Source: JBJHDF01 sp050486405 (GTDB lineage Bacteria > Pseudomonadota > Gammaproteobacteria > Pseudomonadales > Cellvibrionaceae). Taken from it: DNA of 64,000 bases. Where the stretch lies: assembly GCA_050486405.1 (NCBI GenBank), contig JBJHDF010000002.1:1-64000 (forward strand), given 5' to 3'. Below the pieces are notes generated by a model. It was not told the origin of the DNA. It worked only from the letters and a program-made list of their open reading frames with translations, and made no database searches. The position numbers were made by a program, and so were the translations under genes. Of the stretch, positions 33,142 to 42,205 are shown piece by piece. Numbering within the stretch: position 1 is the first letter of the stretch; the number at the start of each line of letters is the position of its first letter.

Positions 33142-34512
33142 ATGAAACCTTCGGTCGTGAAACTGTTGGGGAACACCTGGATGGGCTGGTCGACACCGCT
33201 TCTGCTGGTCCTGGTCACACTGCTGGCCGCCTGCGGCCCGGTAAAACCCGACCGGCAAGCGGTAAAATCCCTGCCGATGTTAACCACCGACGGCACCCAG
33301 TGGGTCAGTGAGCAGGGTGAGCCTGTTGCCCTGCGGGGCACCAATTTGGGTAACTGGTTGCTGCAGGAGTTTTGGATGATGGCGCAGCCCCACAGAGAGA
33401 TCGGCGACCAATGTACGCTGGAAGCTGAGCTCGACAAGCGCTTCGGGTTTGACGAGCGCGAGCGCTTGATGAAAATACTGCGCGATAGCTGGATAACCGA
33501 GCGGGATTGGGACCTGCTGGCTGACTTCGGGCTCAACCTGATACGGGTGCCTTTTAACTACAACCTGATCGAAGATGAGCGGGAGCCCTTCAGTTTGCGT
33601 GCGGACGCCTGGCAATATCTGGATGACGCGCTCCAGCAGGCGGAAGCGCGCAAGATGTATGTGATTCTGGATTTGCACGGCGCCGCCGGTGCGCAGGGCT
33701 GGGAGCACCACAGCGGTTGCGGTGGTCGCAACTGGTACTGGGATGGCGGTGATGGTCGGCCGGCATCCTACTATCAAGAGCGCACCATCTGGTTGTGGGA
33801 GCAGATTGCCGAGCGGTATAAGGATCGCTCTGTCGTCGCTGCCTACGGCCTGTTGAATGAACCCTGGGGCACAGACCCGGAAACTTTGGCAGATGTGATG
33901 ACGGAGCTTTATCACGCGGTGCGCGCTGTTGATCCCGGGCGCACCATGATCTTGCCCGGTCACAACGAAGGGTTTGCGGCCTACGGCGATCCGGCGCAGC
34001 GCGGCATGTCCAATGTGGCCATCGATATGCACCCTTACCCGGGGTTTTTCGGTTGGGGTGAGCCCAGCCTTGAAGTGCATCGCGACTGGCTGACATGCGT
34101 GGAGGGAGGTCACCACCACTTGTGCGCTTGGCTGGAGCAACTGGAGCAGATTGATACGGCCTTTCTTGTCGGCGAGTTTCAGCCTTGGGCCGGCTTGGGG
34201 GTTGATCTCGGCGGCCAAGTGGCCCGGGTGACTTACGACACCTATATTGAGTTGGGCTGGGCAACCACCAGCTGGGCGTACAAGGTATTGACCACCTCGG
34301 GTGGTCAGGGTGACGGCGTTTGGGGTATGGTCACCAACAAGCAGCCTCTGCCGGCCATCGAATTCAGCACGGCGACAAAGCGGGAAATTGAAGAGCGCTT
34401 CCGGCTGTTTGCCACCCTGGAGTACGATGTACACCAGGGGTTGATGCACTGGTTGAACGCGGATAAAGCACCGGTGTTGTTTCCGCCGGCGCAATTGGGG
34501 CCAATGCCGTAA
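33142..34512 (+). CDS. GH5 glucanase-like lipoprotein
   Basis: A 456-residue exported enzyme: signal peptide with lipobox LLAAC, then a GH5 barrel starting RGTNLGNWLLQEFWMM. This opening resembles the exo-1,3-glucanase branch of GH5 more than the mannanases. Acid/base Glu near 238 is in LLNEPWG; nucleophile near 344 in LVGEFQPW. It is third GH5 of the locus but differs from the first two. Activity on beta-1,3/1,4-glucan or a glycoside is a guess. AGAGGAG precedes the ATG. Confidence 0.8.
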   Translation: MKPSVVKLLGNTWMGWSTPLLLVLVTLLAACGPVKPDRQAVKSLPMLTTDGTQWVSEQGEPVALRGTNLGNWLLQEFWMMAQPHREIGDQCTLEAELDKRFGFDERERLMKILRDSWITERDWDLLADFGLNLIRVPFNYNLIEDEREPFSLRADAWQYLDDALQQAEARKMYVILDLHGAAGAQGWEHHSGCGGRNWYWDGGDGRPASYYQERTIWLWEQIAERYKDRSVVAAYGLLNEPWGTDPETLADVMTELYHAVRAVDPGRTMILPGHNEGFAAYGDPAQRGMSNVAIDMHPYPGFFGWGEPSLEVHRDWLTCVEGGHHHLCAWLEQLEQIDTAFLVGEFQPWAGLGVDLGGQVARVTYDTYIELGWATTSWAYKVLTTSGGQGDGVWGMVTNKQPLPAIEFSTATKREIEERFRLFATLEYDVHQGLMHWLNADKAPVLFPPAQLGPMP

Positions 34513-34618
34513 TCGACGATTCTGATTCAGGGCAAGTGACCAGTCCCACAAGGGCTGCAGATGAGGGGTGTAAACCCGGGTGCCGGTTCTTACCCTGAGA
34601 GGAGGACGGGGGGAGGAG

Positions 34619-36334
34619 TCATCCCCGGAGCAGCAGTACCAACACCAGTAGCCAGCCGGCCAATGCCAGGACCTGCCAGACTCTCTCCGGCTTGCGCTCC
34701 AGAAGCGGCCGTTGGCTGGCGTTGAGCCAGCGGGGGTTGGGGCGTTGCAAATCCAGCAGCCATTCCGACAGCGCCTCGTAGCGGCTGCCGGGGTGAATGC
34801 TCAGGGCCTTTTCCAGCGCCTTGTCCAGCCAGTGCGGGACCAGTGGGTTGTGGTGGGCGGCGGGAATATATTTCAAGCGTTGAAAACTTTTCAGGTCCAT
34901 GGCCCGGGCGTATTTATCGCCGTAGGGCCGCTTGGCGGTGAGCATTTCGTAGCACAGCACCGCCAGGGAAAACTGATCCGCGCGCGGACCTATGTCGCCG
35001 CCGCAGCGGTATTCCGGCGCGGAGTAGTCCAGCGTACCCAGTATCCTGTCGCGCACAAAGGGCGCACCCAGTTCCTCCACGCCTGCCACCCAGCAGGAAC
35101 CGAAATCCACCAGTATCGGGCCGCTGCGGCCAATGACAATATTGTCTGGTTTCAGATCCTGGTGCAGCGTGTCCTTGCGGTGCAGGGCGCGCAGGCCGCG
35201 CACCAGCTGTTCGGTCAGTTCCACCGCATCGGTCACCGCCAGCGGCGCCCGCTCGCGGATCAGTTGGCCCAGTGTCGGGCCGGGTATGTGTTCGGTGAGA
35301 TAGTACAGGCAGGTGCGGTTTTCCGGCGGAGGCACCACGCGCACCACCTGGGGGCTGGCGATGCGTGCGCCGATCCAGGCTTCCATCACAAAGCGTTCGA
35401 TATAGGCCGGGTCGTCCTCGAAACTGGGCGAGGGCGTTTTCATCACCAGCGGTGTGTTCCGCGCATCGCGTACCAGGTACACCTGGCTGCGGGTGGATTC
35501 GTGCAGCACCTTGTCCACGGTGAGTCCATCCAGCGTCTGCCCCGGATTCAACAGGGGTGGGAAAGGTAGGCGCGAGAGTACCTGCACGGCATCGTTCTGG
35601 CTGGCGCTGCCAGTGTTTTCGACACACAACACCTGAATACTGAGGTTGTCCGGGCTGTCTTTTTTCAGCGCCAGGTTCACGGCGGCATCGGCCAGGGCTT
35701 GGGGCTCTTGTCCGCAATCCTGCAGCAGTTGCACCAGTTCGCCGTAGCTGAGTGTGTCGTGAATGCCGTCGCTGGTGAGCAGAAATACATCGCCGACGGC
35801 CAGTTCCACCGTGTGCATGTCGATCTCCACGCCCGGGTCGGCGCCCAGTGCCCGCCCCAGATACTGGGTGTCGCGATCGATTTGCCGGGTGTGGTCGCGG
35901 GTCAGTTGTTCAAGACTGTTGTCGCGCCAGCGATAGGCCCGGGTGTCGCCCACGTGGAACACGAAACCGGTATTGCCCTTGAGAATCAGCGCGGTAAAGG
36001 TGGTGAGAAAGCCCTGGCCGTAGACGCTGTTTTGCCCCCGGCCCCAGAGACTGCGATTGAGCGACTCGATGACGCGCACGGCGGATTGCCGGGTGCGCCA
36101 GGTGTCGGGTGTGGCGTAGTAGTCGGTGAGAAAACCGGTGATGGCCACCTGGCTTGCTTCGCGCGCGGCGTCGCTGCTGCTGACGCCGTCCGCCACGGCC
36201 AGAGCGATGCCCTTGCTGGTCAGCGCCGAACCGTCGGGCAGGCGCGCGCCCACCGTGTCCTGGTTGTGGGGTTTGCGCCCGGCCTCGCTGCGCTGGGCCA
36301 GGCGCACACTCAGGGTGGATTGCAGATGTTCCAA
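34619..36334 (-). CDS. Fused PP2C phosphatase and Ser/Thr kinase, membrane-anchored
   Basis: A 571-residue bifunctional signalling protein. Residues about 10-240 are a PP2C phosphatase (VADGVSSSDAARE, GDTRAYRW, LLTSDGIHD). Residues about 265-520 are a protein kinase with catalytic loop LHQDLKPDNIV and DFG in LVDFGSCW; the glycine-rich loop is weak. A single C-terminal membrane helix (VLALAGWLLVLVLLL) holds it on the cytoplasmic face. It starts 12 bases after narK ends, so the two are co-transcribed. This pairing is widespread in proteobacterial nitrate assimilation clusters. Targets are unknown. Confidence 0.9.
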   Translation of the reverse strand: MEHLQSTLSVRLAQRSEAGRKPHNQDTVGARLPDGSALTSKGIALAVADGVSSSDAAREASQVAITGFLTDYYATPDTWRTRQSAVRVIESLNRSLWGRGQNSVYGQGFLTTFTALILKGNTGFVFHVGDTRAYRWRDNSLEQLTRDHTRQIDRDTQYLGRALGADPGVEIDMHTVELAVGDVFLLTSDGIHDTLSYGELVQLLQDCGQEPQALADAAVNLALKKDSPDNLSIQVLCVENTGSASQNDAVQVLSRLPFPPLLNPGQTLDGLTVDKVLHESTRSQVYLVRDARNTPLVMKTPSPSFEDDPAYIERFVMEAWIGARIASPQVVRVVPPPENRTCLYYLTEHIPGPTLGQLIRERAPLAVTDAVELTEQLVRGLRALHRKDTLHQDLKPDNIVIGRSGPILVDFGSCWVAGVEELGAPFVRDRILGTLDYSAPEYRCGGDIGPRADQFSLAVLCYEMLTAKRPYGDKYARAMDLKSFQRLKYIPAAHHNPLVPHWLDKALEKALSIHPGSRYEALSEWLLDLQRPNPRWLNASQRPLLERKPERVWQVLALAGWLLVLVLLLRG

Positions 36335-36346
36335 GCCGGTTGTCCG

Positions 36347-37834
36347 TCAGCTCACCTCGATACGGTGCAAGGTACCATCTTCGGCCATCTCTGACATATG
36401 CCCGCGGGGCTCCGTCAGGTACTGCACCGCGACCAAACACAGGGCGGCCGAAGCGGCGATGATCAGGAAGAAGGTGGTGGTGTCCACAAAACTGTAAATG
36501 GTGAGGTAGGTGACGGCACCGACGTTGCCATAGGCGCCGGCCATGCCGGCGATCTGCCCGGTCATGCGCCTCTTCACCAGGGGCACCATGGCGAACACCG
36601 CACCTTCACCGGCCTGGACGAAAAAGGAGCAGAACATCACCGCCGCCACCGCCAGCCAGATGGGCCAGGCACCGGTGACCTGGGACAGAATCAGGTAGCC
36701 GACGGTGAGGCCGGCGACAAAAATGGACATGGTTTTGCGCCGGCCAAAACGGTCGCTGACAAAACCGCCGCCGGGTCGTGCCAGCAGGTTCATAAAGGCA
36801 AAAGCACCGCCGAGCAGGCCGGCCTGGGCCAGGGTCAAATCGGTAAAGGTTTCCAGAAAAAACGCCGGCAGCATGGACACCACCGCCAGTTCGGAGCCGA
36901 AGGTCACAAAATAGGCCCAGTTGAGTACGGCCACCTGTTTGAATTCGTACTTGTCGTGCTCGGGAACGCCGTGTTTAAGCATCTCCCTGTTCACCCGGTA
37001 GATCTGGCTGAACTGCACACCGAACAGTACCATCAGAACGCCGTAGAGCAGATAGGTGGTGGATTGGTTGAGCAGACCTATGTCCGCTGGCGAGAGTTTC
37101 CAGGCCAGCACGCCGAGAATCAGGTACATGGGCACGTTCATGGCTACATAGAACCAGAAGTCTTTTTTGCTGGACACTTCCAGTCCGCCGGATTTTTTCG
37201 GTTTGAAGTAGGTGGAGCCCTTGGGGGTGTTGCGCGCGCGCCAGTAGTAGATGATGCCGTAGCCGATGGCCAGCAGGCCGGTGCAGGCCACGGCGTAGCG
37301 CCAGCCGCCCAGGCCGCCGAACACCGCCACCGCCAGGGTGGGCAGAATGAACGCGGCTGCCGCCGATCCGAAGTTGCCCCAACCCCCATAGACGCCCTCG
37401 GCCAGGCCCACCTGCCGGGCCGGAAACCACTCGCCCACCATGCGGATGCCGATCACGAAGCCGGCGCCGACAAAGCCCAGCAGGAAACGGAACAGTGCCA
37501 GTTGTTCGTAGGTTTGCGCGCTGGCAAAGGCCAGACACAGGCCGCCGCCAATCATCAGCAGACCGCTGTACACCAGCCGGGGGCCGAACTTGTCCACCAG
37601 AATGCCGATGACGATGCGCGCCGGTATGGTCAGGGCCACATTGAGGATCAGCAGCGCCTTCCACTGGTCGCCGGTCATATTGAAGGTTTCAACAATCAGC
37701 GGCTTCAGCGGCGCATGGCTGAACCAGACCATAAAGGAGATAAAGAACGCGAACCAGGTCAGGTGCAGGGTACGAATGGCCGGCTGGGAAAAATTCAGCA
37801 GATTCAGATTGGTAGAACTCATAGCAACATCCAT
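36347..37834 (-). CDS. narK: NarK/NasA-family nitrate/nitrite transporter
   Basis: A 495-residue MFS protein with 12 membrane segments. Nitrate-porter signatures are present: FMVWFSHAPLKPLI in helix 1, GAGFVIGIRMVGEWFPARQVGLAEGVYGGWGNFGSAAAAF with the nitrate-binding Arg, and GNVGAVTYL late in the protein. The ATG at 37834 is used; ATG 37822, with GGAT upstream, is possible. It likely imports nitrate for assimilation. A consensus sigma54 promoter lies about 110 bases upstream, consistent with nitrogen control. It is in an operon with the kinase-phosphatase. Confidence 0.92.
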   Translation of the reverse strand: MDVAMSSTNLNLLNFSQPAIRTLHLTWFAFFISFMVWFSHAPLKPLIVETFNMTGDQWKALLILNVALTIPARIVIGILVDKFGPRLVYSGLLMIGGGLCLAFASAQTYEQLALFRFLLGFVGAGFVIGIRMVGEWFPARQVGLAEGVYGGWGNFGSAAAAFILPTLAVAVFGGLGGWRYAVACTGLLAIGYGIIYYWRARNTPKGSTYFKPKKSGGLEVSSKKDFWFYVAMNVPMYLILGVLAWKLSPADIGLLNQSTTYLLYGVLMVLFGVQFSQIYRVNREMLKHGVPEHDKYEFKQVAVLNWAYFVTFGSELAVVSMLPAFFLETFTDLTLAQAGLLGGAFAFMNLLARPGGGFVSDRFGRRKTMSIFVAGLTVGYLILSQVTGAWPIWLAVAAVMFCSFFVQAGEGAVFAMVPLVKRRMTGQIAGMAGAYGNVGAVTYLTIYSFVDTTTFFLIIAASAALCLVAVQYLTEPRGHMSEMAEDGTLHRIEVS

Positions 37835-37953
37835 TACGAAAAGTAAACGCGGGCCTTTTTGGGGCGCGCCGAAGGACCGGGGTTGAACACATCTGGTGCT
37901 GTGCTGCGAACCTGAGCCCAGAAAGGCGGCACGACCGGGTCTGCGGGTGGGGT

Positions 37954-37969
37954 AGCAATTGGTGTGCCA
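37954..37969 (-). promoter_or_regulatory. Consensus sigma54 promoter of narK
   Basis: On the minus strand TGGCACACCAATTGCT matches the sigma54 consensus TGGCAC-N5-TTGCW at every position. Transcription would start near 37942, leaving a leader of about 108 bases before narK. Nitrogen-assimilation operons are classic sigma54/NtrC targets. Confidence 0.85.
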
Positions 37970-38112
37970 TGGCCGGAAATCCCGATTTCGTGGGGTTTGT
38001 GGGGGTGTTTACGGGGTTTTTGCGGCGCTTGTGCGCCAGGGTGGCGCCTTTGTGGGCGAAAGTGGTGCGGGAGGAAGAAAGGGAAAAGAGGGGTGGACGG
38101 GTTTTGGGATTA

Positions 38113-38131
38113 AATGTTATGTTATATCATT
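38113..38131. promoter_or_regulatory. Zur-type zinc-repressor box
   Basis: AATGTTAT and ATATCATT are inverted repeats with one mismatch, separated by GTT. The sequence resembles the gammaproteobacterial Zur consensus, built on ATGTTATA-type arms. It stands 70 bases before a ZnuD-like receptor, exactly where zinc-responsive repression is expected. Confidence 0.7.
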
Positions 38132-38161
38132 ATTGGTTGGATAAACCCTCCCACCCCAGTT

Positions 38162-38187
38162 CCGGCGCGTCAGCGCCGGCTTTTTTT
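38162..38187 (+). terminator. Intrinsic terminator inside the ZnuD leader
   Basis: CCGGCGC and GCGCCGG form a 7-base-pair stem with loop GTCA, followed by C and seven T residues. It lies downstream of the Zur box and just before the Shine-Dalgarno (AGGAG, with 38190-38194). No gene ends on this strand upstream, so it must act on the ZnuD leader itself. Confidence 0.8.
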
Positions 38188-38200
38188 GCAGGAGTCGGTC

Positions 38201-40642
38201 TTGAAACAGAAAGTCTTGTCTATCGGTTTGTTGCTCGGTTCGTTGTTTTTGGGCCAGTGGGCACTGGCGGCGGAGCTTACGGGTACGGTGCGCAACGCCC
38301 AGGGCGCACCCATCGATAACGCGGTGGTGGACGTGGTGGGGAGCAACCTGCGCGCCGCCACCGATGCCCGTGGCGAATTTTCCCTGGAAAATCTGCCCCG
38401 CCGGGATCTGGAGCTGCACGTTCAGGCCCCGGGCTATATGCACCAGGTGCTGCACGTCACTGTCGACGAGTCGCCCCTGGCGCTGGTGCTGAACCGGGTG
38501 GTACTGGAAGTGATCGATGTGGTGGGACTCCCCTGGCACGCCTCGTCCCTGGAATCCTCCACTCCGGTGAATGTGCTGGCGGGCGAGCGCCTGCGCCGCC
38601 AACAGGCACCCACGCTCGGCGACAGCCTGAAAGGCGAAGTGGGTGTCCACTCCAACTATTACGGTCCGGTGGCCAGCAGCCCGGTGATTCGCGGCCTGGA
38701 AGGCCCCCGGGTGCTGATTACCCAGAACAGTCTGGATGCGGGCGATGCCTCCCGGGTGGGTGCCGACCACGCCGTGGCCACCGAAACCAGTACCGCCCGG
38801 CAGATCGAGGTGCTGCGCGGGCCGGCGACCCTGATGTATGGCAGTGGTGCCATCGGCGGCGTGGTCAACATCGTCGACTATCGGGTGCCTGTGGACGGCG
38901 ACCTGCGCGGCGAGTGGCTGGTGGAGTACAGCAGCGTGGCGGACGGGAAACTGGTGTCTGGCAATGTCAGTGGTGGTACCGACCGGTTCGGGCTCTACGC
39001 CGATGCCTTCTGGCGGGAAGCCGGGGATTACCGGATCCCCGGACCGGCGGAGGCGGATGACCACGATCATCACTCCCAGGACGATGACCGCCATCACGGG
39101 CATCATCGTCTGGACGACTCAGCCGCCGAGTCGCGGGGCTTCAGCGTTGGCGCCAGCCATTTTCTGGACAACGGCTACGTGGGTATCTCCTACGGCCGCC
39201 TGGAGAGCCAGTACGGCATTCCCGGACATTCTCATGACCACGGCCACGATCACGGCGACGAGGGCGTCTATGCCGATACGGAGCAGGACCGGATCCAGAT
39301 CATTTCCGAGCTGTCCCTGAACCACCCGTTGATCAGCTCGGTAAACACCCGTCTGGGGTACACCGACTACTGGCATGCGGAAGTTGAAGATGGTGAGATC
39401 GGTACACTTTTCGAGAACGAAACCCTGGAAGGCCGGGTGGACATCAATCACCACCCGCTGGCGCACTGGCGCGGCAAACTGAGCCTGCACTACAAGCGCA
39501 GCGATTTTTCCGCCGAGGGTTTCGAAGCCTTTACACCGCCATCCACCACCGAGACCTTTGCCCTGTCGCTGCTGGAAGAGCGCCACTTTGGCGACCTGCT
39601 GGTACAGTTGGGCGCGCGCGTGGAGCGGGTGGAGATAGACGCGGATTACGTGGTGGTGGACCCGGATGCGGTGGGTATTCACCACCACGATGATCACGAT
39701 CATCACGGCCACGATCACCACGGCCACGGCCACGGCCACGGCCACGGCCACGGCGCCCGCGCCTACGCCGTCGAGCATCGTTTCTCCCCCTTCAGCCTGT
39801 CCGCCGGTGTGGTCTGGGATTTTGCACCGGGCTACAACGTCGGTGTGTCGCTGACTCACGCCCAGCGCGCGCCCTCGGCATCGGAGCTGCTGTCCTTCGG
39901 GCCGCACCTGGCTGCTGGCAACTTCGAAGTGGGTGCCCTGTTTGTACTTGAGGAAGGCGACGACCACGAGCCGGCTTTTGTCCTGTCGGGTCGACCGGTG
40001 GAACTGGAGCGTTCCAACAATATCGATATTTCCTTCCGTCGCTTTGAGGGTGACCTGGGCTTTATCCTGAACGCTTTCTACAACGACGTGGACAACTTCT
40101 ACTACCTGCAGTACACCGGCCTCTATGCGGAAGACCCGCATGATCACGACCATGGTCACGGACATGGACACAGCCACGATCACGACGACGAGTTGCCCGT
40201 GTATGTGTACCAGGTAGACGACGCCCGGCTCTACGGTCTGGAGAGTCAGTTTGTCTGGCAGGCCAGTGATCCGTTGAAATTTACGTTGATCGCCGACTCC
40301 ATTCGTGGCCGCCTCAAGGACGGTGGCAATCTGCCGCGAATTCCGCCGCTGCGTGTTGCCGGTGAAGCCAGCTACGAGCACGGTAACTATGCGGCCGGCG
40401 TCAGTCTTTCCCGCTACTTCCGCCAGAATCACACGGCGGAACGGGAAACTTCCACCGACGGCTACACATTGCTGGATGTCAACCTGGAATACCGCTTTGT
40501 GTTCAGCGGCATGGATATGACCGCGTACCTTCAGGGCCGCAACCTGACGGACGAATACGCCCGCGTACACTCCTCGTTTCTCAAAGACCAGGCTCCCTTG
40601 CCCGGCCGCTCCCTGGCGGTTGGCTTGAGAAGTCGCTTTTAA
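38201..40642 (+). CDS. znuD: ZnuD-like TonB-dependent zinc receptor
   Basis: An 813-residue outer-membrane receptor. The TTG at 38201 is chosen for its AGGAG six bases upstream and because it gives a clean signal peptide ending ALAAE. A carboxypeptidase-regulatory-like domain (about 25-100), a plug (about 115-235, VLRGPATLMYGSGAIGGVVNIVD) and a barrel ending in GLRSRF follow. Four His/Asp-rich loops stand out (DDHDHHSQDDDRHHGHH, HSHDHGHDHGDE, the HHHDDHDHHGHDHHGHGHG loop, HDHDHGHGHGHSHDHDDE). They match the zinc-capturing loops of ZnuD. It is preceded by a Zur-type box. Confidence 0.9.
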   Translation: MKQKVLSIGLLLGSLFLGQWALAAELTGTVRNAQGAPIDNAVVDVVGSNLRAATDARGEFSLENLPRRDLELHVQAPGYMHQVLHVTVDESPLALVLNRVVLEVIDVVGLPWHASSLESSTPVNVLAGERLRRQQAPTLGDSLKGEVGVHSNYYGPVASSPVIRGLEGPRVLITQNSLDAGDASRVGADHAVATETSTARQIEVLRGPATLMYGSGAIGGVVNIVDYRVPVDGDLRGEWLVEYSSVADGKLVSGNVSGGTDRFGLYADAFWREAGDYRIPGPAEADDHDHHSQDDDRHHGHHRLDDSAAESRGFSVGASHFLDNGYVGISYGRLESQYGIPGHSHDHGHDHGDEGVYADTEQDRIQIISELSLNHPLISSVNTRLGYTDYWHAEVEDGEIGTLFENETLEGRVDINHHPLAHWRGKLSLHYKRSDFSAEGFEAFTPPSTTETFALSLLEERHFGDLLVQLGARVERVEIDADYVVVDPDAVGIHHHDDHDHHGHDHHGHGHGHGHGHGARAYAVEHRFSPFSLSAGVVWDFAPGYNVGVSLTHAQRAPSASELLSFGPHLAAGNFEVGALFVLEEGDDHEPAFVLSGRPVELERSNNIDISFRRFEGDLGFILNAFYNDVDNFYYLQYTGLYAEDPHDHDHGHGHGHSHDHDDELPVYVYQVDDARLYGLESQFVWQASDPLKFTLIADSIRGRLKDGGNLPRIPPLRVAGEASYEHGNYAAGVSLSRYFRQNHTAERETSTDGYTLLDVNLEYRFVFSGMDMTAYLQGRNLTDEYARVHSSFLKDQAPLPGRSLAVGLRSRF
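39720..39755. repeat. In-frame hexanucleotide repeat in znuD
   Basis: About six tandem copies of GGCCAC/CGGCCA coding for alternating His-Gly in an extracellular loop. Six-base units keep the frame, so slippage would lengthen or shorten the zinc-binding loop without inactivating the receptor. Confidence 0.8.
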
Positions 40643-40666
40643 TCAATAACAGAAGGCGAATTGCCC

Positions 40667-42010
40667 ATGAACGGAACAAGTATCAACTTAATGAAAACTC
40701 TGCTGTTTGCCTGGGTGCTAGCGCTGCTTTCCGCCTGTGGCAGCAGCAGTACCAATATCGTGGAACTGGATCCACCGGAAGATGATGATCACCACCATGA
40801 CGATCATCACCACCACGATGACGAAGGCACCAAAGGCCGCCTGCTGATCTCCCACAAGGATGAAGCCACGGTGTTCGCCTTTGATCTTGACGAGGAATCC
40901 GTTCTGGAGTCCTTTACGCTGACCGACGTCGCCAATGCCCTCTATCCCGCCCCGGGAAATCGCTATGGCTTGATCGTCCAGCGCAATGCGAACCTGGTGA
41001 ACGCCATCGATGGCGGTGTCTGGGAAGAGGATCACGGCGATCATATGCACGCCTACGCTCAGGCGCCGAACTTCATGCACTTCGAGTTGCAGGAAACCCG
41101 CCCGACGCATTTCACATCCACCAGCAGTCAGGCGGTGTTCTTCTTCGACGGTTTCGGCGATGAAAGCCTGCCGGCCGCCGTGGCGGTGTTGACCGAAAGC
41201 AACATTGCCAGTGACTCCGGCGTTGTCTGGCTGCATTACGAAACGCATCAGCACGGCGCCGCCCAGGCCAGGGGCGAATACCTGTTGTCCACCGTGCGCG
41301 ATCCCGCCGATACCAGTACCACACTGCCGGATCGGGTGGCGCTCTACCACGCCCACGGCGATCACTTCGACTGGGAAGAAACCTTCGAGGAAACCTGCCC
41401 CGGTCTGCACGGCAGTGCCCAGAATCATCACCATATCGCCTTCGGCTGCACCGACGGTGTACTGGTGATCGACCAGCACGACGACGAGTTTACGGCTTTC
41501 AAAGTACCCAACCCGAATGGTTTCGAGGGCCGCATCGGCACCCTGTACGGCCATCACAATCTCGATGTGTTTGTGGGTATAGCCGCAGGCAAGTTGTATG
41601 AAGTGAACCCGGAAGCCGGCACCGTCGAACCCATTGTCTGGACCGATGACGACCACCTGGCCGCTGTAGGCTACGCCTTCGCGGAAGACGGCCATCTGTT
41701 TGTGATTCTGGACGACCACGGCGGCCTGACCCTGCTGGACGCGGAGCATCACTGGGAAGTGGAAGGTCACATTCAGGTCACCAGCAGCGACGCCCACGAC
41801 ATGCCGTCCGGCAGCCGTTTCGAGATGGCGGTGTCACAGGCCAGCCATTTCGTCTATGTGCTGGACCCCATTGCCCGGGAAGTGCTGGAAGTGGATCTGG
41901 AAGACGGCGATGTCCACACCGTGTTGAGCCTGGACTTTATACCCCACAAGATCACCTGGCTGGGTATCGCGGGCGGCTACGACCACGATCACCACCATCA
42001 TGATCATTAA
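40667..42010 (+). CDS. AztD-like zinc-binding beta-propeller lipoprotein
   Basis: A 447-residue lipoprotein: signal peptide with lipobox LLSAC, then a His/Asp-rich zinc-ligand tract (DDDHHHDDHHHHDDE, about residues 38-52) and a propeller-like body with many HG, HH and DH pairs. It ends in another His cluster (YDHDHHHHDH). This layout resembles the periplasmic zinc chaperone AztD, which passes Zn to AztC. No ABC transporter is next to it here. It starts 24 bases after znuD and should share the Zur-controlled message. ATG 40667 follows AAGG; ATG 40691 is an alternative. Confidence 0.72.
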   Translation: MNGTSINLMKTLLFAWVLALLSACGSSSTNIVELDPPEDDDHHHDDHHHHDDEGTKGRLLISHKDEATVFAFDLDEESVLESFTLTDVANALYPAPGNRYGLIVQRNANLVNAIDGGVWEEDHGDHMHAYAQAPNFMHFELQETRPTHFTSTSSQAVFFFDGFGDESLPAAVAVLTESNIASDSGVVWLHYETHQHGAAQARGEYLLSTVRDPADTSTTLPDRVALYHAHGDHFDWEETFEETCPGLHGSAQNHHHIAFGCTDGVLVIDQHDDEFTAFKVPNPNGFEGRIGTLYGHHNLDVFVGIAAGKLYEVNPEAGTVEPIVWTDDDHLAAVGYAFAEDGHLFVILDDHGGLTLLDAEHHWEVEGHIQVTSSDAHDMPSGSRFEMAVSQASHFVYVLDPIAREVLEVDLEDGDVHTVLSLDFIPHKITWLGIAGGYDHDHHHHDH

Positions 42011-42068
42011 TGGTGTTATGTGCCACTAAGATGGTCGGCCAGTGAAGTCGGTAGCGCCTTTGGCAAAC

Positions 42069-42112
42069 GCGTGAATACATCCCTGTAGCTCCCGCGCGTC
42101 ATCCCTGACGCG
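42069..42112. repeat. REP-like hairpin pair with TCCC loops
   Basis: TACA-TCCC-TGTA, within GTGAATACATCCCTGTAGC, and CGCGTCA-TCCC-TGACGCG (42095-42112) follow one another. Both stems enclose the same TCCC tetraloop, the form of REP-like palindromes scattered between genes in many gammaproteobacteria. Confidence 0.7.
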
Positions 42113-42205
42113 AGGGTTGCCAAAGACGCTCCCAACTTCCCTGTCCTCAAGGCTGGCTGAAAGACTGGCGCTCTGTTCTTTCAGGTTCGAAGTGACATTG
42201 TTTAA

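Larger units (their letters stand above)
37835..38200. other. Divergent control region of narK and the zinc locus
   Basis: About 365 bases between two divergent genes with no gene of its own. It contains, left to right, a roughly 110-base narK leader, the sigma54 promoter (37954-37969, minus strand), the Zur-type box (38113-38131) and a hairpin-plus-T-tract (38162-38187). The narK leader is long enough for antitermination control of the NasR/NasT kind, but I could not draw a convincing hairpin pair. Confidence 0.7.
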
